DNA from: a virus | DNA: 35,763 bases | Virus record (IMG/VR): IMGVR_UViG_3300038701_000950 | Span: 1 to 35,763 of that record | Strand: one strand, 5' to 3' | Shown here: in pieces, positions 18,580-25,628 of the stretch | Numbering within the stretch: the stretch's first letter is position 1 | How the letters are laid out: every line of letters starts with the position of its first letter | Translations under genes and position numbers: made by a program | Notes under the pieces: model-generated | The model's database searches: none | What the model saw: the letters and a program-made list of their open reading frames with translations, nothing else | What the model was told of the DNA's origin: nothing

Positions 18580-18909
18580 ATGAAAGGCGTAACCAATACA
18601 CTCGAAGTAATCGCGCTCGGCGCGGCTCTCACCTCCGCTATTGTTAACTCCCGCGAAGACGGCGAAGTTAACGCGGCGGATCTTGTTAACCTTATCGGCG
18701 TCGTCCCTCACGTTCAACCGGCGCTAGAGGACATTTCCGAAGTTCCCGAGGAATTGAAAGACCTCGACGAAGCGGAACTCGGCTTGATCCTTGACCGCGT
18801 TAAGGAAGTCGTCGGACAAGTCGGAGACGAGAAAGCCCTCGCTTACGCGGAGGCCGCGTTAAAGATCGGTCTTGCCGTCTTTGAAGCGGTCCAAGTTGCC
18901 CGCGCTTAA
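18580..18909 (+). CDS. Hypothetical helical protein before the lysis genes
   Basis: The 109-residue protein is not recognised. The N-terminus (VTNTLEVIALGAALTSAIVNS) is mildly hydrophobic and the rest is acidic and helical (EVPEELKDLDEAELGLILDRVKEVVGQVGDEKALAYAEAAL). ATG at 18580 is preferred over TTG at 18559. It is the first gene after the tail tip and may be a virion-associated or lysis-related accessory protein. It is not a convincing holin, because only one weak hydrophobic helix is present. Confidence 0.55.
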   Translation: MKGVTNTLEVIALGAALTSAIVNSREDGEVNAADLVNLIGVVPHVQPALEDISEVPEELKDLDEAELGLILDRVKEVVGQVGDEKALAYAEAALKIGLAVFEAVQVARA

Positions 18910-18926
18910 CCTTCGCTAAACATAAT

Positions 18927-19163
18927 ATGGCGGGATCACTGAAAGCTTTTTTCGTAGCAATCGCGAAGCTGGCCGAAGTGGTCCCGCTTTTCATCCTTAA
19001 CCGTGTTGAAAATGAAATTGATCGAATCGACGATAAAATTCTCGCTCTTAGCGTTGACGCAACTCCTCACGACCTCTTGCGGATCGAGCAACTTGGAGTC
19101 CGAAAAGAAAGAAAGGCTAAACTCGTCCGCGCTTTACGATCCTCCGTCGGTCAAACTGATTGA
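18927..19163 (+). CDS. Possible inner-membrane spanin (Rz-like)
   Basis: The 78-residue protein has one N-terminal hydrophobic segment (about 6-24, LKAFFVAIAKLAEVVPLFIL) and a charged helical tail (NEIDRIDDKIL...LRIEQLGVRKERKAKLVRAL). A second gene, with a lipoprotein-type signal peptide, starts inside it in the +1 frame and runs past its end. This is the Rz/Rz1 arrangement known from lambda-like lysis cassettes. The predicted periplasmic part is short for an i-spanin (about 50 residues), so the role is inferred from topology, overlap and its place directly before the endolysin. Confidence 0.5.
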   Translation: MAGSLKAFFVAIAKLAEVVPLFILNRVENEIDRIDDKILALSVDATPHDLLRIEQLGVRKERKAKLVRALRSSVGQTD

Positions 19164-19266
19164 GGGCCGGTCTTACCAATTCGAGGAAGGCGTTCTCGTC
19201 GGTCGCGGTCAAAAGTTTTACTCTCAATATACTTTCTCCCGAGCTTTGATTAAAAAGAATCCGTGA
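19012..19266 (+). CDS. Possible outer-membrane lipoprotein spanin (Rz1-like), nested start
   Basis: The 84-residue product starts inside the previous gene in the +1 frame (ATG 19012; GTG 19003 also possible). It begins with a positive, hydrophobic signal peptide (MKLIESTIKFSLLALTQLLTTSC) ending at a Cys. The residues before Cys (LTTS) are a loose lipobox, since position -3 is Thr rather than Leu. The mature part is about 60 residues and is not proline-rich, unlike lambda Rz1. Its own evidence is moderate, but a signal peptide plus Cys in a nested frame beside an amidase is unlikely by chance. Confidence 0.55.
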   Translation: MKLIESTIKFSLLALTQLLTTSCGSSNLESEKKERLNSSALYDPPSVKLIEGRSYQFEEGVLVGRGQKFYSQYTFSRALIKKNP

Positions 19267-19308
19267 GCTCGCGCAAATTCTCCAAACAAATTCTAAATAA
19301 AATTCACC

Positions 19309-20109
19309 ATGAAAATGAACGTCTCGCAATTAACCTCGGCTCGATACGAGCTTCTCACTTCTAAAACCGTCGGGCTATCGGGTCCGACTTTCGGCGCTCT
19401 TGCGGAGACGCTCGACCGCGCTATCGGTTATCCCGCGCCTCCGGCCCTTTACTCTAATCTCGAAGAGATCCCACTTAACCCGAAACCTATCGCCGAGCTT
19501 CCCCCGGTTAAAGCTTCTAAGAAGGGTTTCAAAATCGCGCTTTGTGTCGGTCACTCTCGCCCCGGAGATAGCGGGGCCGCTTCGACGAGCGGCGTCAGTG
19601 AACACTCCTTTTACTCTAGATTCATCGTTAACGAGGTTGCGGCGGAACTCGGCTCAATCGGTTACGAGGTAATCATTATCGACGTTTACGAAGGCTCCAG
19701 CTATGGCCGCGCGATGCGTTGGCTTGCGAAAGAGCTAAAGCGGCTCGACGTCGATCTCGCCTATGAGTTCCATTTTAACGCCGCGTCTCCGAAGGCTCGC
19801 GGTTTCGAGACCCTCTTTTGGCACAAGTCCACGGTCTCGGAGAAAGTCGCGGTCGCCATGCAATCGACACAAGCGGAGCGTTACTCCGAGATGAGCGACC
19901 GAGGCGTCGAGCCTCTTGGAGATCAAGCGCATGAACGCGGGACGCTCTTTTGTTCTCTTCCTCATTGTCCTTCCCTCATTCTGGAGCCTTTCTTCGGGAC
20001 TAACGCTTCCGAGGTCGCCGAGTATATGAGCGAAGAAGGCCGCCCGCGATTTGTCTCGATGCTCGCCGCCGGTATTGACGCGGGAGCTTTAACCTTAGTC
20101 GAGGCGTAA
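19309..20109 (+). CDS. Endolysin: N-acetylmuramoyl-L-alanine amidase (Amidase_3)
   Basis: This 266-residue zinc amidase should cut peptidoglycan between MurNAc and the stem peptide at lysis. The catalytic domain (about 74-262) shows the Amidase_3 ligand set: His82 in VGHSRPGDSGA, Glu98 in SEHSF, His155 in YEFHFNAA, and the catalytic Glu226 in LEPFFG. Residues 1-70 form a separate N-terminal segment of unknown role, perhaps wall binding. No signal peptide is seen, so export through the neighbouring holin is expected. The leader is A/T-rich (AATTCACC). Confidence 0.92.
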   Translation: MKMNVSQLTSARYELLTSKTVGLSGPTFGALAETLDRAIGYPAPPALYSNLEEIPLNPKPIAELPPVKASKKGFKIALCVGHSRPGDSGAASTSGVSEHSFYSRFIVNEVAAELGSIGYEVIIIDVYEGSSYGRAMRWLAKELKRLDVDLAYEFHFNAASPKARGFETLFWHKSTVSEKVAVAMQSTQAERYSEMSDRGVEPLGDQAHERGTLFCSLPHCPSLILEPFFGTNASEVAEYMSEEGRPRFVSMLAAGIDAGALTLVEA

Positions 20110-20111
20110 GC

Positions 20112-20456
20112 ATGGTCGTCAATAAATACGCTCTCGCTTTTTTCGCTCCGCTCGTCGCGACTTCTTTTCTCTCGACGTTTAGCGAGTTATCGCCCGTTTT
20201 GATCGCGGCGATTTCGGTCGCTCTCGTCGTCGTTCTCTCGCTCTTCTCGGTCGTCGGGAAGCTCGTTCGCAACGATCCTAACGAGCGCGTCTCCGTGGCG
20301 GTAGCGGTCGGCCTAGCGTCCGGCCTCTTAGCCGTGGCGAGCGCGTTCGCTATCGAAGTCGCTAACCCCTTCATCGTCCTAACCGGGGCGATGGGAGCCG
20401 CGTATAAGGGGCCGGAATATCTCAAATCGAAAACCGAAGACAAAAAAGACAAATGA
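20112..20456 (+). CDS. Holin candidate
   Basis: The 114-residue protein has three hydrophobic stretches (about 6-24, 28-50 and 60-85, with a further weak one to 98) and a charged tail (KGPEYLKSKTEDKKDK). A small multi-span protein directly after the endolysin is most simply a holin that opens the inner membrane. It does not match a holin family I can name. It overlaps the next gene (ATGA), so the two are probably made together. Confidence 0.7.
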   Translation: MVVNKYALAFFAPLVATSFLSTFSELSPVLIAAISVALVVVLSLFSVVGKLVRNDPNERVSVAVAVGLASGLLAVASAFAIEVANPFIVLTGAMGAAYKGPEYLKSKTEDKKDK

Positions 20457-20992
20457 AACCTTTAGCAAAATACTCTTCGATTGCGCTTCTCTCGTTCTTC
20501 GTGATGGCGCTCGCGACTGTCATCGAGAACAACGTCGAGCGGCGCGACGCACGCGTCGAGGAGGCCACGGAGGAAGCCGAGAAAGCGGAAACGAAAGTCA
20601 TGGCCTTAGAGGACGCGCTCGCGATGAAAGAGCGGCAACGTCTCCAGACTCAAAAGGTGATTGACTTCATGCTCGATAATCCTCGCTTCGCGGTCATCGA
20701 GGCGGATCGAGCGCAAACTATTCTGTCCGTTCGCGGAGACGTGGACGTTATCGGATGGGACCGCGAGACGCTCGAAGGGAGGCTCGTTTCTGATATGGTC
20801 GAGCTTGACGACCGAGACGAGCATTCTCGCGCTTACGTGCGCCGTGTGAGCGCGGGGAAGTCCGGGGAGGTTCATCTCTTCGAGGATGAAATCGGACTCA
20901 CTGAGAGCGGCGAGGGGATCGCTTTACGCGGTCTCGTTTTGTGGCATCACGACCGGGGCTTGTCCGTGGCTTTCATCGCTCCGATTGAATAG
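20453..20992 (+). CDS. Membrane-anchored coiled-coil protein with probable PAS domain
   Basis: A 179-residue protein with three parts: a single membrane span (about 7-25), a coiled coil rich in Glu/Ala/Lys (28-66), and a C-terminal domain (68-178) that reads like a PAS fold: KVIDFMLDNPRFAVIEADRAQTILSVRGDVDVIGWDRETLEGRLVSDMVELDDRDEH, then beta-strands ending LRGLVLWHHDRGLSVAFIAPIE. It is the last gene of the rightward block, next to the holin. It could be a lysis-timing sensor, a holin partner or an atypical i-spanin. The PAS call is by eye and needs profile support. No kinase or cyclase domain is attached. Confidence 0.55.
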   Translation: MKPLAKYSSIALLSFFVMALATVIENNVERRDARVEEATEEAEKAETKVMALEDALAMKERQRLQTQKVIDFMLDNPRFAVIEADRAQTILSVRGDVDVIGWDRETLEGRLVSDMVELDDRDEHSRAYVRRVSAGKSGEVHLFEDEIGLTESGEGIALRGLVLWHHDRGLSVAFIAPIE

Positions 20993-21034
20993 AGTTTGTC
21001 GTAACGTGTGATTGTGAGACGTCCTAACGCGACG

Positions 21035-21067
21035 ACGCCCCGCTCGATCTCTCGGGCGGGGCGTTTT
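21035..21067 (+). terminator. Rho-independent terminator ending the structural/lysis block
   Basis: A 9-bp perfect stem ACGCCCCGC / GCGGGGCGT (21035-21043 with 21056-21064) is extended by CGA/TCG in the loop and followed by TTTTAGTTTT. It lies 43 bases after the last rightward gene and before the convergent leftward block. Confidence 0.9.
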
Positions 21068-21080
21068 AGTTTTGGCGCGG

Positions 21081-21275
21081 TTAGTTCTTCTTTTTGCGAG
21101 CGTATCGTTTTCTTGCGTGGAAGCGGTTCTTGCATCGAGACGAGCAGAAAACGCGGCCCGTGCAATTTTGATTGCCGCTAAATGATTTCCAATCGTCGCG
21201 GAATGCCGTTCCGCATTCTTTGCAAGTCGGGTGACGGTCCAAGTCTTTTCTACTCCGGTCCAGGTCTCTTTTCAT
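21081..21275 (-). CDS. Small basic zinc-finger protein
   Basis: The 64-residue protein is very basic and has two Cys pairs: CKECG near residue 18 and FCSSRC near 43, with QNCTG in between. The end is RFHARKRYARKKKN. The pattern suggests a treble-clef or zinc-ribbon nucleic-acid-binding protein. It is the last gene of the leftward block and meets the rightward block head-on at the terminator. Confidence 0.65.
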   Translation of the reverse strand: MKRDLDRSRKDLDRHPTCKECGTAFRDDWKSFSGNQNCTGRVFCSSRCKNRFHARKRYARKKKN

Positions 21276-21286
21276 TTTACGATCAC

Positions 21287-21733
21287 TTAGAATTTCTCTT
21301 CCCTCGCTCCCGATTGTTTCGTTACGCGCTTCGCTTCTTCGGCATCCAGCAAGAACAAATGGAGCCCGTCAGTTTTCTCTTTGCACGCGATAACGCGTCC
21401 GCTCTTTTGGAAGTCCTCGAAAGCTTTCATATCGAATTTGAAATAACCGTTATCGCTCAAATGATGGAGCAAGACCGGCAAGAGCTTAGGCGCGATTTCG
21501 ACGTAAGTATTGATCGTCTGTTTACCTGATACCGGTTTGCCCGCTCTTCGCGGTATGTCGCCCGCTCTTTCTAGTTCGGCGAGCAATGCCTCCGCCTCGA
21601 TCAGCTTCTTTCGAGTTACCTCGAACTCGCGGTCGTAATTACAAAGGAACGATTGTAACTCGTCGGTCGCGGGTGAACAAAGGCACACTTCGCGGAGGAC
21701 TATCGTTAAGAGTTCTCTTAATTGTGTATTCAT
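21287..21733 (-). CDS. Hypothetical protein
   Basis: This 148-residue protein is not recognised. The N-terminal half is helical with heptad-like spacing (YDREFEVTRKKLIEAEALLAELERAGDIP), and the second half is mixed (KLLPVLLHHLSDNGYFKFDMKAFEDFQKSGRVIACKEKTDGLHLFLL). Its start overlaps the stop of the preceding gene (ATGA), so it is part of a tightly coupled trio, 21287-22601. Confidence 0.6.
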   Translation of the reverse strand: MNTQLRELLTIVLREVCLCSPATDELQSFLCNYDREFEVTRKKLIEAEALLAELERAGDIPRRAGKPVSGKQTINTYVEIAPKLLPVLLHHLSDNGYFKFDMKAFEDFQKSGRVIACKEKTDGLHLFLLDAEEAKRVTKQSGAREEKF

Positions 21734-22047
21734 AGATTATCGATTTCGTTAAAGAGTTCGGTTATTGCTTCCGGGATCTCGGACGGAGACAAGTTTAACC
21801 GGTGAGCAAGCCGCTTCAATTCGTAATGAGCTTTTCCCGCCTTGCCGATAATCCCTCCGTAGAGTTCGGCGCGGATTAGCTGGCAAGCTTGCGTCTTGAT
21901 TCGATCTTCCGAGACGTGCGCTTCTTTTGGAAACGACACGCGTCCCGCGACTCTAAGCTCTCCAGCTTTGGCGACGTGGCCGCGTTTGGATTCCCACGGG
22001 CAAGCCGCGACGTCGATTACTTCGATCAGCTCGGGAGTTATCTTCAT
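21730..22047 (-). CDS. Hypothetical protein
   Basis: The 105-residue protein is not recognised. It reads as a short beta segment (LIEVIDVAACPWESKRGHVAKAGELRVAGRVSFP) followed by helices (RIKTQACQLIRAELYGGIIGKAGKAHYELKRLAHRL). It overlaps both neighbours by ATGA junctions, which supports a real gene and coupled translation. Confidence 0.6.
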   Translation of the reverse strand: MKITPELIEVIDVAACPWESKRGHVAKAGELRVAGRVSFPKEAHVSEDRIKTQACQLIRAELYGGIIGKAGKAHYELKRLAHRLNLSPSEIPEAITELFNEIDNL

Positions 22048-22601
22048 GACTTCAAGCGCAAGACTTGGTCTTCGGTAGGGACGGAGCCCGCTCTCGCGAA
22101 AGCTTCGACGATTTTACGCGTCCGGTCTCGATCTCGGTCGCAAACGCGAAAGACCATTTCGACGGTCGAGGGGGCGAACGGAACGCGGCAAGTCATCGCC
22201 GCTAGCCAATGCTCATCAGGCCAGTCTTTCAAGAAAGCTTCGTCATCCTCGGGCCGGTAAGCCGGTCCCGGTTCGAAGCCGGAATCCATAACGACGTCGC
22301 ACTTGCGAGCGGTCTCTTTCCAGTTGCCGCCGGTGAACTCATGAATCGCGCGAACGACCTCGAAATCGAGCCCGTGGCGCTTGGCAAGTCCTCCGAGTCT
22401 CTGATTCGTCGCTCGACGCTTCATCCGTTCCAGTTTGCGACGCTTGGCCGCGAGCCATACCGAAAGTCGAAACGCGAGCTTGGAGGCCGCGAGACGTCGT
22501 TTCGTGCGTTTGCCGATACCGGCCTTTGACTGTTTGGCTTCGATTCGAGCGCGGAACTCATCGAGCGCGGCGATTATTTTAGGATCGTCTTTTGTTTTCA
22601 T
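22044..22601 (-). CDS. Hypothetical basic protein
   Basis: The 185-residue protein has a very basic helical first half (GIGKRTKRRLAASKLAFRLSVWLAAKRRKLERMKRRATNQRLGG) and a mixed second half with two Cys (ARKCDVVMD, VFRVCDRDRDRT). The composition suggests nucleic acid binding, but no family is recognised. Its ATG lies 4 bases after a terminator-like 28-bp element that is duplicated at 26467-26494, so its expression may be attenuated. Confidence 0.6.
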   Translation of the reverse strand: MKTKDDPKIIAALDEFRARIEAKQSKAGIGKRTKRRLAASKLAFRLSVWLAAKRRKLERMKRRATNQRLGGLAKRHGLDFEVVRAIHEFTGGNWKETARKCDVVMDSGFEPGPAYRPEDDEAFLKDWPDEHWLAAMTCRVPFAPSTVEMVFRVCDRDRDRTRKIVEAFARAGSVPTEDQVLRLKS

Positions 22602-22605
22602 GATT

Positions 22606-22633
22606 CGCCCAAAAAGCCCGCGCGAGGCGGGCG
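22606..22633 (-). promoter_or_regulatory. Terminator/attenuator-like leader element, copy 1
   Basis: On the minus strand a stem GCCCGC / GCGGGC (22616-22632, loop of 5) is followed by TTTTT and then GGGCG, ending 4 bases before the ATG of the 22601 gene. The same 28 bases recur exactly at 26467-26494, again at a start codon. The 5' CGCCC could instead pair with the 3' GGGCG, giving an alternative, mutually exclusive fold. Confidence 0.7.
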
Positions 22634-22656
22634 AAGAGGATGGAGGGCCGGTCGAG

Positions 22657-22953
22657 CTAGGCCGCTTTAAAATCGACCTCGATTACGTTGTCCGGTGTCT
22701 CGTCTTTCTCGATGCCTTCGGCGGAGATTGTAGGGGCCATCGAGTAAGAGCCAAGTGGGGAGCAAGTCTCGCTGTCTTGGTGGTAGTCGGTAATTTTGAC
22801 GCGATAAACGCCTTTCTTGATTCCGCTAAGATCTTTGAGCCAAACGCTTTTCTCGGAGCGGCGAACAACCTCGAAGCGAAAAACGCAATCGGAATCACAA
22901 ATTGAAGTCGTGGAGTAGATTTGACCGGCGACGAATTGGTTTTGCTTAGACAT
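22657..22953 (-). CDS. Conserved hypothetical phage/plasmid protein
   Basis: The 98-residue protein resembles a small conserved type with the pattern YSTTSICDSDCVFRFEVVRRSEKSVWLK...YSMAPTISAE, which I have seen in phage and plasmid gene sets without a known function. The SICDSDC segment has two Cys that could bind metal. It follows one of the TTAAC leader repeats (22963-22998). Confidence 0.65.
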   Translation of the reverse strand: MSKQNQFVAGQIYSTTSICDSDCVFRFEVVRRSEKSVWLKDLSGIKKGVYRVKITDYHQDSETCSPLGSYSMAPTISAEGIEKDETPDNVIEVDFKAA

Positions 22954-22962
22954 GGAAATAGC

Positions 22963-22998
22963 TTTAACCGATTAACGGATTAACGCAATACCTTTTTT
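22963..22998 (-). repeat. TTAAC leader repeat
   Basis: On the minus strand this reads GGTATTGCGTTAATCCGTTAATCGG and then TTAAA, three GTTAA units spaced 8 bp apart. It lies 10 bases upstream of the ATG of the 22953 gene. Near-identical copies lie at 26873-26919, 33617-33660 and 34632-34657, with a variant at 33395-33440, all directly upstream of leftward genes. It may be an operator or promoter. Confidence 0.8.
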
Positions 22999-23018
22999 AA
23001 GAAAAAGAGAAAAAAAAT

Positions 23019-23058
23019 ACGCCGCTCCCCGCAAAAGCCACTAAAAGGGGAACGGCGT
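23019..23058 (-). terminator. Terminator after the helicase gene
   Basis: Reading leftward, ACGCCGTTCCCC (23058-23047) pairs with GGGGAGCGGCGT (23030-23019) with one mismatch and a 16-base loop. A TATTTTTTTT run follows. It lies 22 bases after the helicase stop and separates it from the small-gene group to the left. Confidence 0.85.
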
Positions 23059-23080
23059 TAATCCTCGTCGCGAGGAAAAG

Positions 23081-24376
23081 TTATTGCGGCAACGGTGGCG
23101 GCGGGTCTTGCGCTCGCGCGACTTGCACGGGGCGCGGTTGCGGCTTCGGTATTGTCTCCGTTTCGAGCCTCATATTAGCGGGATAGTATTTCGCGCCTTG
23201 CTTAACGACCTTACCGGAGTTTATGAGGTCCATTTTAAGCGCGTAGTAATGTTTACCCGCGCGTCCCCAAGTCGCGGAGCAAGCTTCCTTCCATGCGCTG
23301 TCCTGCAATCCTTGGACCGGCAAGAGGTCGAAGAGGTCCGGCGCTCCGAATTCAGATTTAGACTTGCTCTTGTCTTGCGTGACCGCGCCGAAGATGTCCT
23401 CGGGGTCTTTGGAATCGTCCGGCCTCATAACCGGGAAGTCCCAAGAGACCACGAAGTCGGGAATGTCTGGAAGATAGCGAAGCTCGGACTCGACAACGAA
23501 AGAGCCCTTAGCTTCGTGCCGCGTCATCGTTAAGATAACGTCGGGGTCGCGAGCGAAAACGCCCGAGCCCGCCATACGGTCAATCGCTTCTTTGCCTGAC
23601 TGGACGCCCTTCGAGAAGTGAGCGCCGAAGATAACCGCCGCGTCGAGGTCTTTGCCGAGCTTCTCGATGTTCTCCATGAGCAATCCCATATCGCCCGCGT
23701 CGTTCTCTGAGAGGCCACCGAGAGCCTTGTAAATCGGATCGACGATAATCATATCGATATTTAACTCTTGCGCCTTGGCGCGTGTCGTGAGGACGCGGGA
23801 AATTACTTCGAGATCGTAGCAATGATTACGGAGAGTCCAAAAAAGAAAGTTATCCGGGAGGTCCATCGACCGAGCCTTGCAAACGCTGTCTAAGCGTTGC
23901 TCGAAAAATCCGTTAATCAGTTCAAAGTTTAAGTAAAGAACTCGACCGCGTCTCGTCGGGAGCCCCCACCATTCGAGACCGTTAGCGACGGACAAGCCGA
24001 GATCGATTAACGACCAAGACTTAAACGACTTCGAGCCGCCCGCTAGGACCATCTTACACCCGCGATGCAAGAGGCCATCGACGATCATCTCCGGGAGAAT
24101 GATCTCTTGTGGCGTGACGTCGCTTGCACGCTTGAAACCGGGGAGAGCGTCGTCGGTCGGCACGAAAGCCGCCGAGAGTAGCTTTTGAGCGTCGGAGCCC
24201 GCGAGAGGGGCGGGAGCGGCCCCCATTAGTGGGATTCCATCGCCTTCGACTGGTAAGACGGGAGGAAGGGCCGGAGGCGGAGAACTCGCGCGAGGTGGTA
24301 ACGCTGGAGCTTGCCCCGCGTTGTCCGGCCCGTCGTAATTCTCCGCGAGGTATTGGCGGAAATTTTCTCGGGACAT
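23081..24376 (-). CDS. RepA-like/RecA-fold replicative helicase ATPase
   Basis: The 431-residue protein fits RepA/AAA_25 hexameric helicase ATPases that unwind phage DNA at the fork. After a Pro/Ala-rich N-terminus (20-60) the RecA core shows Walker A GGSKSFKSW (113-121), a glutamate-bearing strand VLYLNFEL (147-153), Walker B DMIIVDPIYKALGG with Asp213, and the sensor FGAHFSKG. In Walker A, Phe replaces the usual second Gly of GxxxxGKS; related phage sequences share this. A winged-helix-like segment and a Pro-rich tail follow. It lies beside the primase and in the same block as the polymerase. A terminator follows it. Confidence 0.85.
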   Translation of the reverse strand: MSRENFRQYLAENYDGPDNAGQAPALPPRASSPPPALPPVLPVEGDGIPLMGAAPAPLAGSDAQKLLSAAFVPTDDALPGFKRASDVTPQEIILPEMIVDGLLHRGCKMVLAGGSKSFKSWSLIDLGLSVANGLEWWGLPTRRGRVLYLNFELINGFFEQRLDSVCKARSMDLPDNFLFWTLRNHCYDLEVISRVLTTRAKAQELNIDMIIVDPIYKALGGLSENDAGDMGLLMENIEKLGKDLDAAVIFGAHFSKGVQSGKEAIDRMAGSGVFARDPDVILTMTRHEAKGSFVVESELRYLPDIPDFVVSWDFPVMRPDDSKDPEDIFGAVTQDKSKSKSEFGAPDLFDLLPVQGLQDSAWKEACSATWGRAGKHYYALKMDLINSGKVVKQGAKYYPANMRLETETIPKPQPRPVQVARAQDPPPPLPQ

Positions 24377-24377
24377 T

Positions 24378-24590
24378 TTATTTTGCGCGTTCCTGTCCGT
24401 AAGCTACGCCGACCGCGAGAGCGAGGCACCAAGCGAGCGAGAAGTAAAAAGTTTCCCGGTGATACTCGGGCAAGAGTCCGAGAAAGTAAGAGCAACCGAA
24501 GCAAATCGGAATTATCAGAATCGCCGTGAAAACGGCGGTTAATAAAGTCGCTAAGATAATAACGACTAGAGGCGTTTTTGGCTTTTGCAT
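24378..24590 (-). CDS. Small two-span membrane protein
   Basis: The 70-residue protein has two hydrophobic helices (about 8-38 and 48-65, the first with PICFGC) and short polar ends. It is packed between primase and helicase genes with 1-base spacing to the next start. It might anchor replication proteins to the membrane or act in superinfection control, but this is a guess. Not recognised. Confidence 0.6.
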   Translation of the reverse strand: MQKPKTPLVVIILATLLTAVFTAILIIPICFGCSYFLGLLPEYHRETFYFSLAWCLALAVGVAYGQERAK

Positions 24591-24620
24591 AGTGTCAGTG
24601 AGTTAGGTTAAAGGGTTATA

Positions 24621-25502
24621 TTACTTTCCGTTAAGAGTAAACTCCGAATTGTAATAAAGCACGGCTTGGTGCTTTTGGGTCTTTGCGTTAATCATGCCCG
24701 GCATTCTGGAGAACTGAGATTTAGACCATAGCGTCGGGTCCGCGCCTAACGCGCAAGCGTCGGAAAAGAAATCGGTTAAGAACTCGGGAGGGGCGTCTTT
24801 ACAATAAAACCAGCCATGAATTGATTTTCCTCCCGAATAGACCATTAACGCGAGCGGGAGCTTTTTTGAGAGGTGCGCTAAAATCGCCGCGTGTTCTTGA
24901 ATCGCTCCGGTGTCAAACTCGACGACTTGGTAAACTTTCGGTCCGGTGTTGTTCTCGGTGTGATCGGATACCGCGCCGTCTTTATTCGTGCCGACGAAAG
25001 CCGACATAGGAGACGGGTTGATGTATTCAAAATTGACGCCGTTAAGCGCGTAATCTCGAATCTCGTTTCTCATTCGAGTGACGAACTCAAAAGCGGAGTA
25101 ACCACCACAAACGAGATTAGAAGGCCGGTAAAGTGCTTCGAGGTAGAAAGCGGGGTCTTGCGCGAGCGTTGCTTCTTGCGAAGTCATCTCCCGGCCCTTG
25201 TCGAAGTAGGCCGCGACGATCTCCGCGCGATAGCTCTCCCCGAGCTTGGGCCATCTCTGAGTAACTTCTCCGCCTTCGGCTTTGCGCCGAGCGTAACGGA
25301 TAGCCCCTCGGATTTCACGGTCCGGGACTTGGCGCTCGTCCACGGTATTAGCGGCGGCGCGTATGAGGTCGAAGACTCGCTCGTCGGAGTTACCGTCTTC
25401 GATTAAGAAAGCGGCGGCGGCAAAGATTTCTTGATGAAGTCCTTTCGCTCGAATGTCCGCGCGTCTCGCCCATTTGCGAAGCTCTGATTTGAAAGAAGCC
25501 AT
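24621..25502 (-). CDS. Primase of the archaeo-eukaryotic (AEP) type
   Basis: The 293-residue protein fits AEP-superfamily primases, which start DNA synthesis by making a primer. A helical N-terminal domain (1-85, AAAFLIEDGNSDERVFDLIRAAANTVDE...IRGAIRYARRK) resembles accessory primase domains. The catalytic part shows metal-binding VVEFDTG (Glu195/Asp197), the nucleotide motif SGGKSIHGW (223-231, His229), and SRMPG with Arg266. It lies with helicase and polymerase genes in one leftward block. Relaxed assignment: it could also be a primase-polymerase. Its start lies 4 bases after the small 25507-25623 gene. Confidence 0.75.
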   Translation of the reverse strand: MASFKSELRKWARRADIRAKGLHQEIFAAAAFLIEDGNSDERVFDLIRAAANTVDERQVPDREIRGAIRYARRKAEGGEVTQRWPKLGESYRAEIVAAYFDKGREMTSQEATLAQDPAFYLEALYRPSNLVCGGYSAFEFVTRMRNEIRDYALNGVNFEYINPSPMSAFVGTNKDGAVSDHTENNTGPKVYQVVEFDTGAIQEHAAILAHLSKKLPLALMVYSGGKSIHGWFYCKDAPPEFLTDFFSDACALGADPTLWSKSQFSRMPGMINAKTQKHQAVLYYNSEFTLNGK

Positions 25503-25506
25503 TAGG

Positions 25507-25623
25507 TTAAAGATTGAATAATCGTAAAAAGTTAGCGAGAAGCTTTCTTAGTTTTGCTTTTACGGGCCTTCCGCAAAATTCCTCGATAACGGAAAGAGTT
25601 TCTAAATTTTCGCTTTTCTTCAT
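25507..25623 (-). CDS. 38-residue hypothetical protein
   Basis: A very short frame, MKKSENLETLSVIEEFCGRP and then a basic helix (KAKLRKLLANFLRLF). It starts 5 bases after the J-domain gene stop and ends 4 bases before the primase start, so it fits exactly into the only gap there. That packing and its even composition support a real gene. Function unknown. Confidence 0.45.
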   Translation of the reverse strand: MKKSENLETLSVIEEFCGRPVKAKLRKLLANFLRLFNL

Positions 25624-25628
25624 AACGG

